From Pyrenophora tritici-repentis (lineage: Eukaryota; Ascomycota; Dothideomycetes; Pleosporales; Pleosporaceae): DNA of 64,000 nt. Below the pieces are notes generated by a model, which saw only the letters and a list, made by a program, of their open reading frames with translations, had not been told where the DNA came from and did no database searches. Each line of letters opens with the position of its first letter. Within the stretch, counting starts at the first letter, position 1. Both the position numbers and the translations under genes were made by a program. The stretch covers positions 1,240,001 to 1,304,000 of the forward strand of contig NC_089396.1 in NCBI RefSeq assembly GCF_003171515.1. Direction: 5' to 3'. Positions 11,290 to 21,837 of the stretch are shown here, one piece after another.

Positions 11290-11973
11290 ATGAACAACAG
11301 CCAGTCTCCACACTCGCCAGATTTATCTTTGTCCTACTACGCTGCAACGCCTACATATAGCCCTCCCCAGCAATCGCCATATAGAAGCTCTTTTTCTTGC
11401 ATCCCGCCGCCCCATTCGCCCAACTACAGCTACATGCCTCGCGGTGTCAAGAAGGAGGAGAGCATGCAAGATGCGGACTACGTGCCCGACGCGTCAGTGC
11501 CCTCCATGTCCGACGCGAACATTGATCTAGGCGGGGCAGCCACGCCCGGCGCCGACATCAACATCAAGAACCACTTCCCTGTCGCGCGCATAAAGCGCAT
11601 CATGCAGGCCGACGATGATGTAGGCAAGGTTGCCCAGGTCACGCCCGTTGTTGTGTGTACGTATACGTATTAACCCCATCCCCAATACGAGTCTGACTAA
11701 CTCCCCGCAGCAAAAGCGTTAGAACTCTTCATGATCTCCCTCGTCACAAAAGCCGCCGCCGAGGCAAAGTCGCGCAACTCGAAGCGCGTCAGCTCCATCC
11801 ACCTCAAGCAGGCCATCACCAAGACCGAATGCTTCGACTTCCTTAACGAGATTGTCTCAAAGGTCGCCGACGCTCCGGAAAAGAACGAGGGCGATTCCAT
11901 GGACGTCGACGGCAAGAAGAAGAAGACATCAACCCGAAAGAAGAAAAAGGCTGAGAGCGATGAGGACTTTTGA
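11290..11973 (+). CDS. BUR6: Negative cofactor 2 alpha (DRAP1/BUR6), two exons
   Basis: Exons 11290-11656 and 11711-11973 give 209 residues. The intron is GTACGT...CTAAC...CAG. The histone fold reads [27 protein letters not shown], then [22 protein letters not shown] and [11 protein letters not shown], the DRAP1/Bur6 form of an H2A-like fold. It pairs with NC2-beta (DR1) and binds TBP on DNA to repress or modulate pol II initiation. A disordered N-terminal extension ([17 protein letters not shown]) of about 95 residues and a lysine-rich tail ([12 protein letters not shown]) flank the fold. An in-frame ATG at 11161 also exists; I prefer 11290 because the upstream part lies in probable leader sequence. 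Confidence 0.88.
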
Positions 11974-12849
11974 GCCGCTGTCGCACACTCATGACGACTT
12001 CTTCGTTAGAAGGCACGTGCAGCTGGCGCATAGTGGCAGTCTGCGCGTGCCCTCTGTCGCTGCTACTAAACATTGGCTGTTACTGATCGCGCTTCTTATA
12101 CCACCACCTGGCGCTCGATTCAGTCACATCTCCTGTACCCGCGGCATCTGACAGGACCCTGCTAAACCAGGTCAAGTTGTCAATAACTTGCACCAACCTC
12201 GTATCACATTGCCTCGGCCCGCCGCACATACCTCGAGCCTTTTGCGAGACGTAAATGCTGCCTGCTGTCATCCATGTAGAGACCATGGAATACCCTCAAT
12301 TGCGCAGTACAACATCACACGGCGACACGTGTGGGCTTGAGAGGCGTTTGGGTATACGAGCATTGCATGGGCGGCGTTATTTTATTTAGCATGAACAGCC
12401 ACGATACCAATGAAGACGGATATGTGATTTTTCTCTACTCGGTCTGGGTTCTCCCGCACAGTCGCGAAGCTAACGGAACAATTGTTCCCACGGGCCGATA
12501 ATTCGACGTCACGCTGCAGTTTACGCGGTGTGGAGCCGATGGATAAACAGTAGTCGCAACCAGAAGCCTTCCCACCAACCAGTCTCTTGTACCGTGCTAT
12601 TTATCCGACCCTCTCCGCAGATCCCCACAGGTTAACCGCACCCCGGATTCATTGCAGGAATATGTTGTGCACTAGTGCCAGGCTTAGCCCAGACTTGGTC
12701 TGGTATATTGACCTTGACTCGTTCTTTTTCCCTAGAGCCGTGGTACTGGTGCCATTGAAGCGGCCAAGTATTTAACATGGTCGATCCCCAGTGGTTAATG
12801 CATCGTGGACTTGACCTCTCTTTGGTATTCATTGAGAATCGATTGGAAG
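11974..12849. other. Intergenic, 0.9 kb, no gene seen
   Basis: Contains the 3' region of the NC2-alpha gene and the promoter of the GDSL hydrolase gene. Short frames on both strands have no recognisable features. Confidence 0.5.
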
Positions 12850-14248
12850 ATGATCTTTTCAAGGCTGGCAGTGCTCCTTGTGGGCGCTGCAGTGACCATT
12901 CAAGGCCAAGCAGTAGAGAAGAGGAATACCCACAAGATTCGTCCCAATCCTTCAGATGGCCACTGGGTTGATGCATTCGCAACCATGCCACAGCTCACAG
13001 AGCCGGCGAATTTGCCTCTGCCGCCATTCGTAAGGACATTCCGAACTACGCAATTTATGCTCGTCTAACAAGTAAACGCAGAACGGAACCGGTGCCGTTT
13101 TCGTTAACAGCACCATCCGCCAAACCCTTTACATGACCGTGAAGGCGCATCAAATCCGCCTGAAATTCTCAAACGTCTTTGGTGGATCCAGCCTCCCCAT
13201 TACCGCTGTCACGGTCGCCTTGCCCTCGAACCAGACAGCGGGTATCCACCATATCCTACCCAAGACTGTCCGAAAAGTTACCTTTGGTGGTAAAGATGGT
13301 ATCAGCGTGCCCAATGGTGCCTTGGCCGTGTCAGACCCTATCAACTTTGAGATATATCCCGGGCAGATAATTACTGTAACAATGTACCTTGCCAACGGTC
13401 AGAAGACCAATAGCATCACCAGCCACCCGGGCTCGCGAACAACAAGCTGGTTCCAGTCCGGAAACGCTGTCTCCTCGCCTGGCTTCACCATCACCAACAG
13501 CACCGAGCAAAACGCCACACACTGGTACTTCATCTCGAGCGTCGAAGCCTGGGCCGCACCCGAAGTCGGCTCGCTCCTCATCATCGGTGACTCCATAACT
13601 GATGGCCGGGGCTCCACGCCCGACCAAAACAACCGCTGGCCCAACCTTCTCCTCGCACGCATGCAGAAGCACTCGGCCACAAAACATATCTCTGTCGGTA
13701 ACCTAGCAGCGGGTGGAAACAGGATTCTAGCCGACGGCCTCGGCCCCAACGCCTTTGGCCGCATCGACCGCGACGTGTTAGCCCACCCAGGCGTAAAATA
13801 CGCCATGATCTTCGAAGGCGTAAACGACATTGGCGTTGCCGCTGCCACCACCGCCGCCCAAGACGCCATCTACGGCCCCTTGATCCAAGCCTACGAGCAA
13901 ATGGTCACCCTGATGCATAGTCACGGCATACCTGTTTTCGGAGCCACTATCACCCCCTTTTCTGCGCCGTCGAATTTCACCGGACAACCGTATAGTCAGC
14001 CTGAGAGGGAGGTTACAAGGCAACGGGTCAACAAGTGGATTCGCGAGAGTGGTGTGTTTGATGCCGTTGTGGATTTCGATAAGATGCTGGCGAACCCTAT
14101 TGTGCCGAGTCAGCTGGATCCCAGGTGGGAAAGTGTGGATTATTTGCATCCTGGTGTCGCCGGTTATCAGCACTTGGCTGATGAGTTCCCGTTGGAAATT
14201 TTCGAGGAGTGGGAGGATGGTGCTGATGAGTTTTCTTGGGGGCAGTAA
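12850..14248 (+). CDS. Secreted GDSL/SGNH hydrolase, two exons
   Basis: Exons 12850-13029 and 13082-14248 give 448 residues. The start at 12850 gives a clean signal peptide (MIFSRLAVLLVGAAVTIQG) followed by a Lys-Arg site (VEKRN). An upstream in-frame ATG at 12805 would bury it. The C-terminal half has the SGNH catalytic blocks: GDSITDG (nucleophile Ser), GGNRIL, EGVNDIG (block III Asn) and a DYLHPG-type block V with the Asp-His pair. The N-terminal 180 residues form a beta-rich domain usual in fungal esterases of this group, and several N-glycosylation sites occur. Likely an extracellular ester hydrolase of plant cell wall or lipid material; the substrate is not deducible. Confidence 0.88.
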
Positions 14249-14885
14249 GGGTTAGGAAGTTAGTAATGATGATTTTGTGAGCTTTACTCCTTGCGCATTG
14301 TGAGAGTGCGTGTGCGTTTTCGTGGTCATGTGATATGTGGTGAATGCTTTATGATTTCTGGTGCCTTTTAGGGACATAGTCTTATCGCTTCGTTATCTGT
14401 GTAATAGCAACATTGTAATTTTTGGTAAGGAAATTTCAATCAAGCAGGTTCGCGGAATAGCCCTTCCACTTGCCATATTCGTAGCTGTCAAAAGTTTCAC
14501 GTACGCCTCGTGCATGAAACCTCATTATCCTATTTGAACAGCACTCACTCACTCGCAGCCCCAAATACTTTGACCCTACTGTCTATTTTCTCGTAAGACA
14601 TGTGCTCTATTTGTATGATAGAGAACCACAAAAGTGAAATGGATAGTAGCTTTAAATGGAAAAGAAGCTTACAGATCCTTTGCTCGTGGCTGATGCCCGT
14701 TATTCGCTATCACGTGACGTGAACTAGCGAGGATGCATGCAGGTGTTGCCTGATTAGTACCTAGGTAGAGCATCTAACACCTCAATCTTTCTCTGCCTCT
14801 CACAGACCAACCATCACACACTGGGAATAGAGCTATCAGCGTCACTGCCCGCTCTCTGCGACGACCACAAGCTGCCTAGGTAGTC
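14249..14885. other. Intergenic with CCTAGGTAG motifs
   Basis: No gene is seen. Two palindromic-type motifs, TACCTAGGTAG near 14758 and GCCTAGGTAG near 14873, recur elsewhere in the window in gene-poor DNA. Confidence 0.5.
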
Positions 14886-16089
14886 ATGGCCGACACAAAT
14901 TTGACCGAACAACAGCGCACGACAATCAGAATGCTCGATGACTACATTCTGGACCCGGATATGCTTGTAAAGAAATGTCCTCTCGATCACGGCCGCCACT
15001 ACACGAGTCCCCGCTACGACCTTGGAGTCCTTCACATTCTGCCCACAGAGCTTTAGCATCATGTGTTAGGCTTCCTGGACATCGAGACACTGCTCAGCTT
15101 TCGGAGCGTTAGTATGAGCGGTATGAACTCTGTGAATTCGATGATTGAGTACCAGAAGGTATGCTGTGTTGAGTGGCGTGCGAATCCAGATGCTAATTCG
15201 TGGTATAGGTCGCAAACAATGCCAGCAACAGCATCCGCATGGCTATCAGTATTCAGACGGCGCACAAATTCACCATCAAGGACCTCTTCGCAAAACTCTG
15301 CCAAAGAATGTGTGATGGCTCTGGTTGTGACAAGTTCGCGCCTTACTTGGACGCACAGTCCGCAACAATCAATTAAGTGGGTCCTAGAAGGTTCAGATTG
15401 GATTGATTGATTACCGCTTTAAGCCTAGTAGTTACCTATAGGAGTTTAAGCCCTACCTAGATAGGTAAGTGGGTCTAGGAGAGTGACCGGATTGAATTGA
15501 TTGTTGCGGAGTCTACTTGGACGTCTTCACCCTTACTCGACGATGTCTTTCAGTTGGTGGTGGCTATCTATATCCCAGAGGTCCCATGTTGTTGGAAAGC
15601 TTCTTACCACCTCCAGATGAGAACATAGATCCGACTCCTGATCAGAATGCGTTATTGTCGCTCTCTAAGTTTGAAGCGATCAAGGGAAGGCATTCCAAGT
15701 ACTGGAGCTCGATTGATACGTCTGACATGGGCGATTGCACAACGTACTACGATTTTAGAGAAGTCGAGGCCTCTACTAGATTTGGTAGCATTTACGGTTT
15801 GGATGACTTCTATAGTTACCGGATTGATCTTGGCTGGAAGTTATGCTCAGTCCGAGCTCCTTGGCTGAACATCAATGGAGTTGAAGTTGAACACGGTATA
15901 TTCTGTGAGCTGTGCGAGGTACCTTGGAACATGCACGATGAAGAGACTCCAACATCGATCAGTGAAAGCAAATTGGACTGGTCAGATTTCGGATTTGGTG
16001 GTGGTTACCTACCAGACCCTATGTATATCCTTTTCATGTCGACGGAAAAACTCAAAGAGCATATGGAAAAACATCGTTCGGGTCAGTAG
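14886..16089 (+). pseudogene. F-box protein pseudogene, stop codon plus MITE insertion
   Basis: A paralogue of the intact F-box gene at 20824-21837. Translation from the ATG at 14886 reaches HILPTEL and then a TAG at 15054-15056, where the paralogue has glutamine: a C-to-T change of CAG. The F-box continues in frame (VLGFLDIETLLSFRSVS, SMIEYQK) to a GTATGC...TATAG intron at about 15160-15210 that the paralogue lacks. The next part (SIRMAISIQTAHKFTI) is cut by the 160-bp MITE at 15354-15513. Ignoring that insert and one copy of its 10-bp duplication, the frame runs on without loss into LTRRCLSVGGGYLYP, matching LFTCSRLCLSQ of the paralogue, and is open to 16089. F-box proteins are substrate adaptors of SCF ubiquitin ligases; this copy is not expected to work. 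Confidence 0.8.
15354..15513. mobile_element. Mutator-like MITE with 10-bp target duplication
   Basis: A 160-bp non-coding insert. Inner inverted repeats are perfect over 16 bp: TCCGCAACAATCAATT at 15359-15374 and its complement at 15495-15510. The flanking duplication is TACTTGGACG at 15344-15353 and 15514-15523. A 9-11 bp duplication with imperfect outer ends fits the Mutator (MULE) superfamily. Inside, AAGTGGGTCCTAGAAG recurs as a near copy (AAGTGGGTCTAGGAGA). It has no coding capacity and would depend on a transposase elsewhere. Confidence 0.8.
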
Positions 16090-16319
16090 GGGCCAAGGGG
16101 AAGAATGAGATTATAGTCGACTTTGATAGGTGCAATAGTGTAGTGACCATAAGTTATGGAATTCTATTGCGATGATCGCTTAGACAAATAACAAGACTTC
16201 ATTACTGAATACATGAAAATAACGTGCGAAACAGAATAACGATATCTAAAAGCCTCCGAAAAACTTCCAGGAATGACAATACCATAGAGTTAACCACCAC
16301 TGATGAGAATGCCAAAGCA

Positions 16320-18122
16320 CTAGTCAAACACACTCTTACGACTCCACTTACTCGCTCCCCTAATTCTCTTACCAAAAATGTAGAAGACAAATGGCACAGG
16401 AATCAGCAATGCCGCAAAACCACCCGTAATACTACTTGCAGGCCCAACGCCAATGTTATGATACAGCGGTGTGACCACCAGCGGGAAGGCGCCAGCAAAA
16501 ACGCTTCTTAGAAAAGTATTGGCCGCCACTGCGCTCGCAGCGTACAACGTGAACGTGTCGACAAGGTAGTTCAGCGCGGCCTGGAAAATTGTGAAGAAGC
16601 CCGTGCCCATCAATACCAATCCAATTACTGGGGCAATCCAAGGGTACTCTGGGCCAGCAGTCCAGCCCATGATGAACTGGCCAACGGAGAAGAGTGCTGA
16701 ACCGAGCATCATAGGAGGTAGACGTGCCTCGGGCACGGCACGGTCGCCGGCTGCATGGTATACTTTGTTGTATAAGATTTGATTATATGCGTTGATGCTG
16801 CAGCCGATCATTGCCCCGACCAAAATGCCCAAGAAAGGCAGTGTAGCACTCACCGCAGGCCAGCCTCTCAGTTCCCGGAAGATGATTGGTATACCTCCCA
16901 GTTGCATGTATAAGATTCCATAGCAGAAGCTAGCATACAAAGCCACCAGAAAGCAGATGGGGGTCATGAGGAGCTGGATTGGTCGAATCAAGAACTTCTT
17001 AGACAGTTCCTTGATGCTCACGTCCCACTCTTCGAACTTTGTATGAAGCGCCCAGTTACCAGTCTCGTGACGCAGGCGGCGTGCTTTGTAGATGAGTAGC
17101 TTTGGGGGATAAGATTCGTCGATGAAGATGAGGTCGACAAAGAGTATGCACGCTTGAAGGATTCCGGTGAAATATTCCGTCCAGCGCCAGCCTAGAGATG
17201 GGGTTGCGACGAATGCAGCAGAAACGATAGGCCCGAGACATGGTCCCCCGACAACCGCCATAGCGTAACCGGCCATAGCCATAGCACGCCATGCGGGACT
17301 GTACAGGTCGCCCAATACACCTCCAGTATTCGTCACCGGTGCGCTGGCGAAGAAGGCTCCAAAGAATCGCGTGATCATAAGCGTTTGGAAGTCCTTCGCC
17401 ACTGCGCTTCCAAAGCTGAAGCAGATGGCAACGAACATGGGCGTCAGGACAGCGATGCGTCGCCCGTAGACCTCAGATAACGGTGCCCAGAGTAGAGGTC
17501 CGAGACCAAAGCCGAAGAGGAAGAGTGTTGTTCCCAAGACGGCGACTTGATTACCTACGTTGAACTCCGCAGCTATTTGGCGTGTACCGGCAGAGTAGGA
17601 AGAGGAGGCCCAGGTAGCGCTCATCGTGGTCAAGCCGTACATAAGCGTGGTGTTGATCTTCTTCTTTGTGGGCCAGTTCACGGGTCTGTATGGATCATCG
17701 TCACCATCAAAGTCGACAAGCACATCGTGTGTTGTTGGCTGATGTGCTAGAGGGTGTGAGAAAGGGGCAACATTTGGTCGTGTGCGTATACGAGAAAGTA
17801 CAGTGTCACGCCTGGATATTGCTCGACTCAATGGTTGATTCGGACCGCTTGCCGTGCCTGTTGCTACTCGGTTTTGGGTATGACTGCGTCTACTCCGTGA
17901 TCGCGAGATGCTGTCGTGTAATTCCTTTCTTGATGGGCGGTGGCCATCGTGGTCGGTTTCCTTGTCTTCTTCTTCCTCATAATCGCCCGATGATGTTTCT
18001 GTGATTGACGTGTCCCTCTGCCGTGATCTAGGCTGCCTGCCATTCTCTAGGTCGACATCCATGTGCGATGGCTGTTGTGGCGAGGGCATCGTATCTTCTG
18101 ATTTCTCGTAATCAAACACCAT
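16320..18122 (-). CDS. MFS transporter, DHA1-type (polyamine/drug exporter group)
   Basis: Intronless gene of 600 residues. A hydrophilic, charged N-terminus of about 155 residues (IDVTSITETSSGDYEEEED-like acidic region) is typical of Tpo/Flu-type exporters. The entry into the membrane part is the family signature DPYRPVNWPTKKK, followed by about 12 hydrophobic helices. The loop 2-3 signature is GPLLWAPLSEVYGRR; the TM5 region reads GYAMAVVGGPCLGPIVSAAF. These point to the drug:H+ antiporter-1 family in the plasma membrane. The substrate cannot be told from sequence. Its neighbours (F-box pseudogene, secreted protein) suggest no pathway. Confidence 0.88.
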   Translation of the reverse strand: MVFDYEKSEDTMPSPQQPSHMDVDLENGRQPRSRQRDTSITETSSGDYEEEEDKETDHDGHRPSRKELHDSISRSRSRRSHTQNRVATGTASGPNQPLSRAISRRDTVLSRIRTRPNVAPFSHPLAHQPTTHDVLVDFDGDDDPYRPVNWPTKKKINTTLMYGLTTMSATWASSSYSAGTRQIAAEFNVGNQVAVLGTTLFLFGFGLGPLLWAPLSEVYGRRIAVLTPMFVAICFSFGSAVAKDFQTLMITRFFGAFFASAPVTNTGGVLGDLYSPAWRAMAMAGYAMAVVGGPCLGPIVSAAFVATPSLGWRWTEYFTGILQACILFVDLIFIDESYPPKLLIYKARRLRHETGNWALHTKFEEWDVSIKELSKKFLIRPIQLLMTPICFLVALYASFCYGILYMQLGGIPIIFRELRGWPAVSATLPFLGILVGAMIGCSINAYNQILYNKVYHAAGDRAVPEARLPPMMLGSALFSVGQFIMGWTAGPEYPWIAPVIGLVLMGTGFFTIFQAALNYLVDTFTLYAASAVAANTFLRSVFAGAFPLVVTPLYHNIGVGPASSITGGFAALLIPVPFVFYIFGKRIRGASKWSRKSVFD

Positions 18123-18660
18123 AGTTCTGAGTCGAACAAGTATTTTATTTCAGTAAAAAGATTTCTCCCCTCTCCGCGGAACGAGCGATTGGGTGGGGCA
18201 CCAAGAGAATTATTCGTTTAAATTGGTTGATGTTGGAATACAGTAGATATCCCCAATGGCTCTGGTATAACAATGTCCAGCATAGCACGAGAAAAAGATT
18301 GCAGCATCGTTGAAATATCTAGTTTCGACAAAGTCCACCCCGGCGTTCGCTGTTCTGCTTCTCCGGTCAGTGTGACGTAGATGTTGCTTGTTAATATGTC
18401 GAGCTAACCCAACCTGGCTAAGCCCTTTCATTGCTCAGCATTTGGTGATATCCCCATCGTTATTTCCCTGTAGCACACGGAAATACCTCGGGGCAAGAGA
18501 CGCCCCCTTGTGCAAAAGATGAAAATAGAAGAGAGTCGTCGTGCATCGGAGAAAAACACTGAAAGCTAGCCGGCGCAATGACGTACAAGACCCTGAAAAG
18601 CGAAACGGAATCCCTAGGCAGCTATTCTGGAGTTCCAACAACAAGAGGCTGGTGGGTAGC
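18123..18660. other. Intergenic, no gene seen
   Basis: Holds the promoter of the MFS gene and the 3' region of the secreted-protein gene. No supported frame was found. Confidence 0.45.
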
Positions 18661-19768
18661 TTACAGGGCCCCCGGTGTGTTTGAGACAGCTGTTGCAGCC
18701 TTCTCGCAATCCTCTCCCAGTGGTACAACAGGACTGCCATAACCTACCGTCTGCGCGCAAGCCGACAAGCCGTATACAGATTGATAGAAACCCGATCCAT
18801 CCGGGCTAGCTTTTTGAAGAACTGCACTGAACACGCTAGCACCCGCTGAAGGCCCAAGTGTCACGTTTCCGGATCGGTATGTCGGTTGTGCGGTGCTGTT
18901 GGTGAAGAAGACCGTGTTACGTTGACACTTGGTGCTGAATACGCTGTCAAGGTTCCCAAGAATCAAAGGTTGATTGATAAGACGCTTCCAAATAGAGAGG
19001 GAGTACCTGGGTGATGCTTGGTTGGGCTCACTGACGAACTTGAGATCGATAGCTTCAGAATATAGCCCTGGGCCGGTGACCGGATTAGGTGCTTGCGCCC
19101 ACTTGGAATTTATGCCCAAGGATCCATCGCTGTATGCCTGAAGAGGTGCTTTCATTGGAATGAAGGCTCCAACGCGTGTGAGAAGCCCACCTATAGTTGC
19201 TGGATCAAATGTTAGTCAGGCTAGCAGCGAAGACGGAATCGCTGCGTTTACCGACTACGGAGGGAATGAGACCAAACACATAACCCTGAGTTACTTCATC
19301 CACGCCTGCTAGATATGAAACGAGAGGCGCATTGAATGGCGTATTGGAACTGCCGATGCCGACATATGGTATCATAGAGGTGGCTACCATCAATCCTGTA
19401 GCTAGTTGGAAACCGCCTTGTCGAATATCGCCGTTCATTCCGGCAGATACAAGGACAGGATGCATCCCCACAGGGAAGTCTAGCTCCTCAGGAATGGGTA
19501 ACAAGTTCAGTCCTTGTAGAGTTACCAGGTTCGGGATAGACTCCCTCAAAGCTTTCATAATATCTTCTTTTGGAACAGGAACAACAAACCAGCCTATATG
19601 ACGGATCAGTCACATACAACATATCCATGAGATATAATACACACTCAACGTGGCGGTCATTGTTCGATCCTGCTGGTTGTATATGGCGACTTCATTTGGG
19701 CATGTTGCAGTTTGTCCAGCAACAAGCGCTGCAGTAGAGAGAATAAGTGTGAAAAAGAATCGTGCCAT
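18661..19768 (-). CDS. Secreted protein of unknown function, three exons
   Basis: Exons 19645-19768, 19252-19593 and 18661-19199 join in frame to 334 residues. Introns are GTGTGT...ATAG and GTAAAC...CTAAC...CCAG. The start gives a signal peptide (MARFFFTLILSTAALVAGQ). The mature protein has few cysteines and repeated glycine-rich, hydrophobic stretches (GFQLATGLMVATSMIPYVGIG, VTQGYVFGLIPSVVG). I do not recognise the family with confidence; the pattern recalls acetoacetate-decarboxylase-like folds, but this is a weak impression. Likely extracellular. Confidence 0.75.
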
Positions 19769-20823
19769 GGTATTGGCGATAAGATGAAGTCTAGGGAGAG
19801 GGTCGAATTGCAAATCGAGACAGCTGCTTATATGGAAAGGTGCGTCCCTCTCGGACAAAAACCATACGCTAAGTTGGCATGTAGATCATAGCGGCTCTGT
19901 ACCTCACTCAACACACCTTCTGAGCTCTAGACACTACCGAAAAGGACATGTTAGTTTAAGGCATTTGTGACCGGCTGTCAATAGCCCTATACCTCCACGT
20001 AGGGAGTACGTCATGATTACTCTTATTTGCGCTAGCAGACACCTAGCCTATGAGTTGTTTTAATTTCTATTTCCAGACCCACTTTGAACCAGGGACTAGC
20101 GGAAAGCCGCTGTTGGAGATCAGGAAGATCAGCAAGAGGGTTTGAACGATCCGGGTCGACCTGATGACGATCCGATTTTGGATGAAGGGGCAACTTCAAC
20201 ATGGGGCTAGAAACTCCTGAGATCTGCTAGTTGTGTTCCGTTCACGTACACAGATAAACAGTCGTGGAGTACTTGGAGGTACGATATGTATAATTACTGC
20301 ACTCGAATCATATGTGGAGCTTGAGACTACCGAATTGACCTGATACAGCGTCAGGGTCTTGCCTTAGCTTTGAGAACTTAGAGCTACCAAACACCGATGC
20401 TGAAATTTTAATGATTATATACCAGTGGGGCCTAGTTTCGGCCTGGAGTAGATATCGATGACGAGTCCAAGAGGGAGATAGGTAGCAGTGGGGAGCTAGA
20501 GGCGCGAGAACATCACTCTAAAAGCGGCTCGTGCTACATTTGAACTCCTGTTCGCCATACTAAGGTGGGACATACATCACAGGCACTAGGCAATAGGAAA
20601 TCAACAGCAGTTTGTTACATACCTCTGAACGAGGATCGGGGATATAATTCATTCTTCGCATTCCTTACTCCTAATCTCGCTATTGCAGGTAGCTCAATCG
20701 ATCGCTACCTGAGTAGCCTCACGCAGCCAGCTACCTCTGAGCAATAACTCCTATGGTGTACCAATCTTCCGATCAACAGATCAGAACGCAATAAATCGAC
20801 ACTTTCGTTCATACGCAATGCCC
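19769..20823. other. Intergenic, 1.05 kb, no gene seen
   Basis: Promoter side of the secreted-protein gene and 3' side of the F-box gene. It is somewhat A+T rich and has no supported coding region. Confidence 0.5.
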
Positions 20824-21837
20824 TCAAAGCTCCATATGGCCATTTTGACTACCGTCGTTACCACCATGTGCCCTGCGTGCATGCTCCACCAAGCCCTCTT
20901 TTGTCCAGATTTCACAGACTCTCGTGTCCAAATTAGGGGTGATGCTTGTTTGCAACACTGACAGGTTGGATATTGCCTCTCTATCCTCTTCCATGCAACC
21001 TGGGCATTGCATGCCGCACTCAAAGCTCATACTTGTCTTACTCAGCCAAGGTGCAACCACTACGCTGATGGTCTTGTACAGCACGTTCATAACCTGATCC
21101 TCGCTATCTATGTACTGGCTGACGAACTTTTTCCCGTTATCGAAAGCATTCATGTCGATGAAAACATTTCCAGGTCGGATTTTCGTGAGCGTGTGTGTCG
21201 AGCCGTATTTGCACAAGGGCCGAGATACGAAATATGTGCCTGGTACTGGTGTAAAGCGAGGAACATGCTCAGGTACCCAGTTGTCTGGCGCATTCTCTAC
21301 CTGCATGTCTGACTGTATGGACCCGTCGTCGTCCTGCACAGGCAAATCCAGCAATATCCGTGGGGCGAGTTTGCCAGGACAACAACCATTTTGGCTGAGA
21401 CAAAGGCGACTGCAGGTGAAGAGACAAATGTAGTGTGCAAGCGTGCCACAGTCGGCGCATCCGCGTTCGCAAAGCGCATCGAACAACTGAGAAATAGTGT
21501 AATTTTCGTGCATACCGATTGCGATGGACATGCGTAAAGCCATCGGTGCGTTCATGACAATCTTTTGGTATTCCAGTAAGGTATTGACGAGGCTGAGAGC
21601 TGGCTTGCTGACCCGACGGAATACGAGGAGGGCCTTGATGTCGAGAAAAGAGAGAACCTTTTGTTGTAGTTCGATTGGCAAAGCATCCAGGGCTCCCAGA
21701 GAGACATCATATTCAAGCGAGAGTGTGAAGTCCTGGTTTCCGTAATCGAGGGGATATCGGGTTTCCAGAGCGTCTTCATCGACGATGCCCTCCCGGAGGT
21801 GCTCGAAAGTTTCCTGTTGTAATCGCACAAAATCCAT
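20824..21837 (-). CDS. F-box protein
   Basis: Intronless, 337 residues. The F-box lies at about 53-95 (LDALPIELQQKVLSFLDIKALLVFRRVSK), the site that binds Skp1 in SCF ubiquitin ligases. A cysteine cluster (CERGCADCG, CLFTCSRLCLSQNGCC) at about 132-160 and a later CGMQCPGCMEE pair may bind zinc. The C-terminal KEGLVEHARRAHGG resembles half a C2H2 finger. It is the intact relative of the pseudogene at 14886-16089. No substrate can be inferred. Confidence 0.75.
   Translation of the reverse strand: MDFVRLQQETFEHLREGIVDEDALETRYPLDYGNQDFTLSLEYDVSLGALDALPIELQQKVLSFLDIKALLVFRRVSKPALSLVNTLLEYQKIVMNAPMALRMSIAIGMHENYTISQLFDALCERGCADCGTLAHYICLFTCSRLCLSQNGCCPGKLAPRILLDLPVQDDDGSIQSDMQVENAPDNWVPEHVPRFTPVPGTYFVSRPLCKYGSTHTLTKIRPGNVFIDMNAFDNGKKFVSQYIDSEDQVMNVLYKTISVVVAPWLSKTSMSFECGMQCPGCMEEDREAISNLSVLQTSITPNLDTRVCEIWTKEGLVEHARRAHGGNDGSQNGHMEL

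Noticed and set aside
10822..11360. Acidic and leucine/serine-rich frames on both strands
   Set aside because: Produced by the GAA microsatellite and the NC2-alpha leader; no domain.
14886..21837. Possible secondary-metabolite or effector cluster around the MFS transporter
   Set aside because: No synthase, P450 or regulator is present; the neighbours are F-box genes and one secreted protein.
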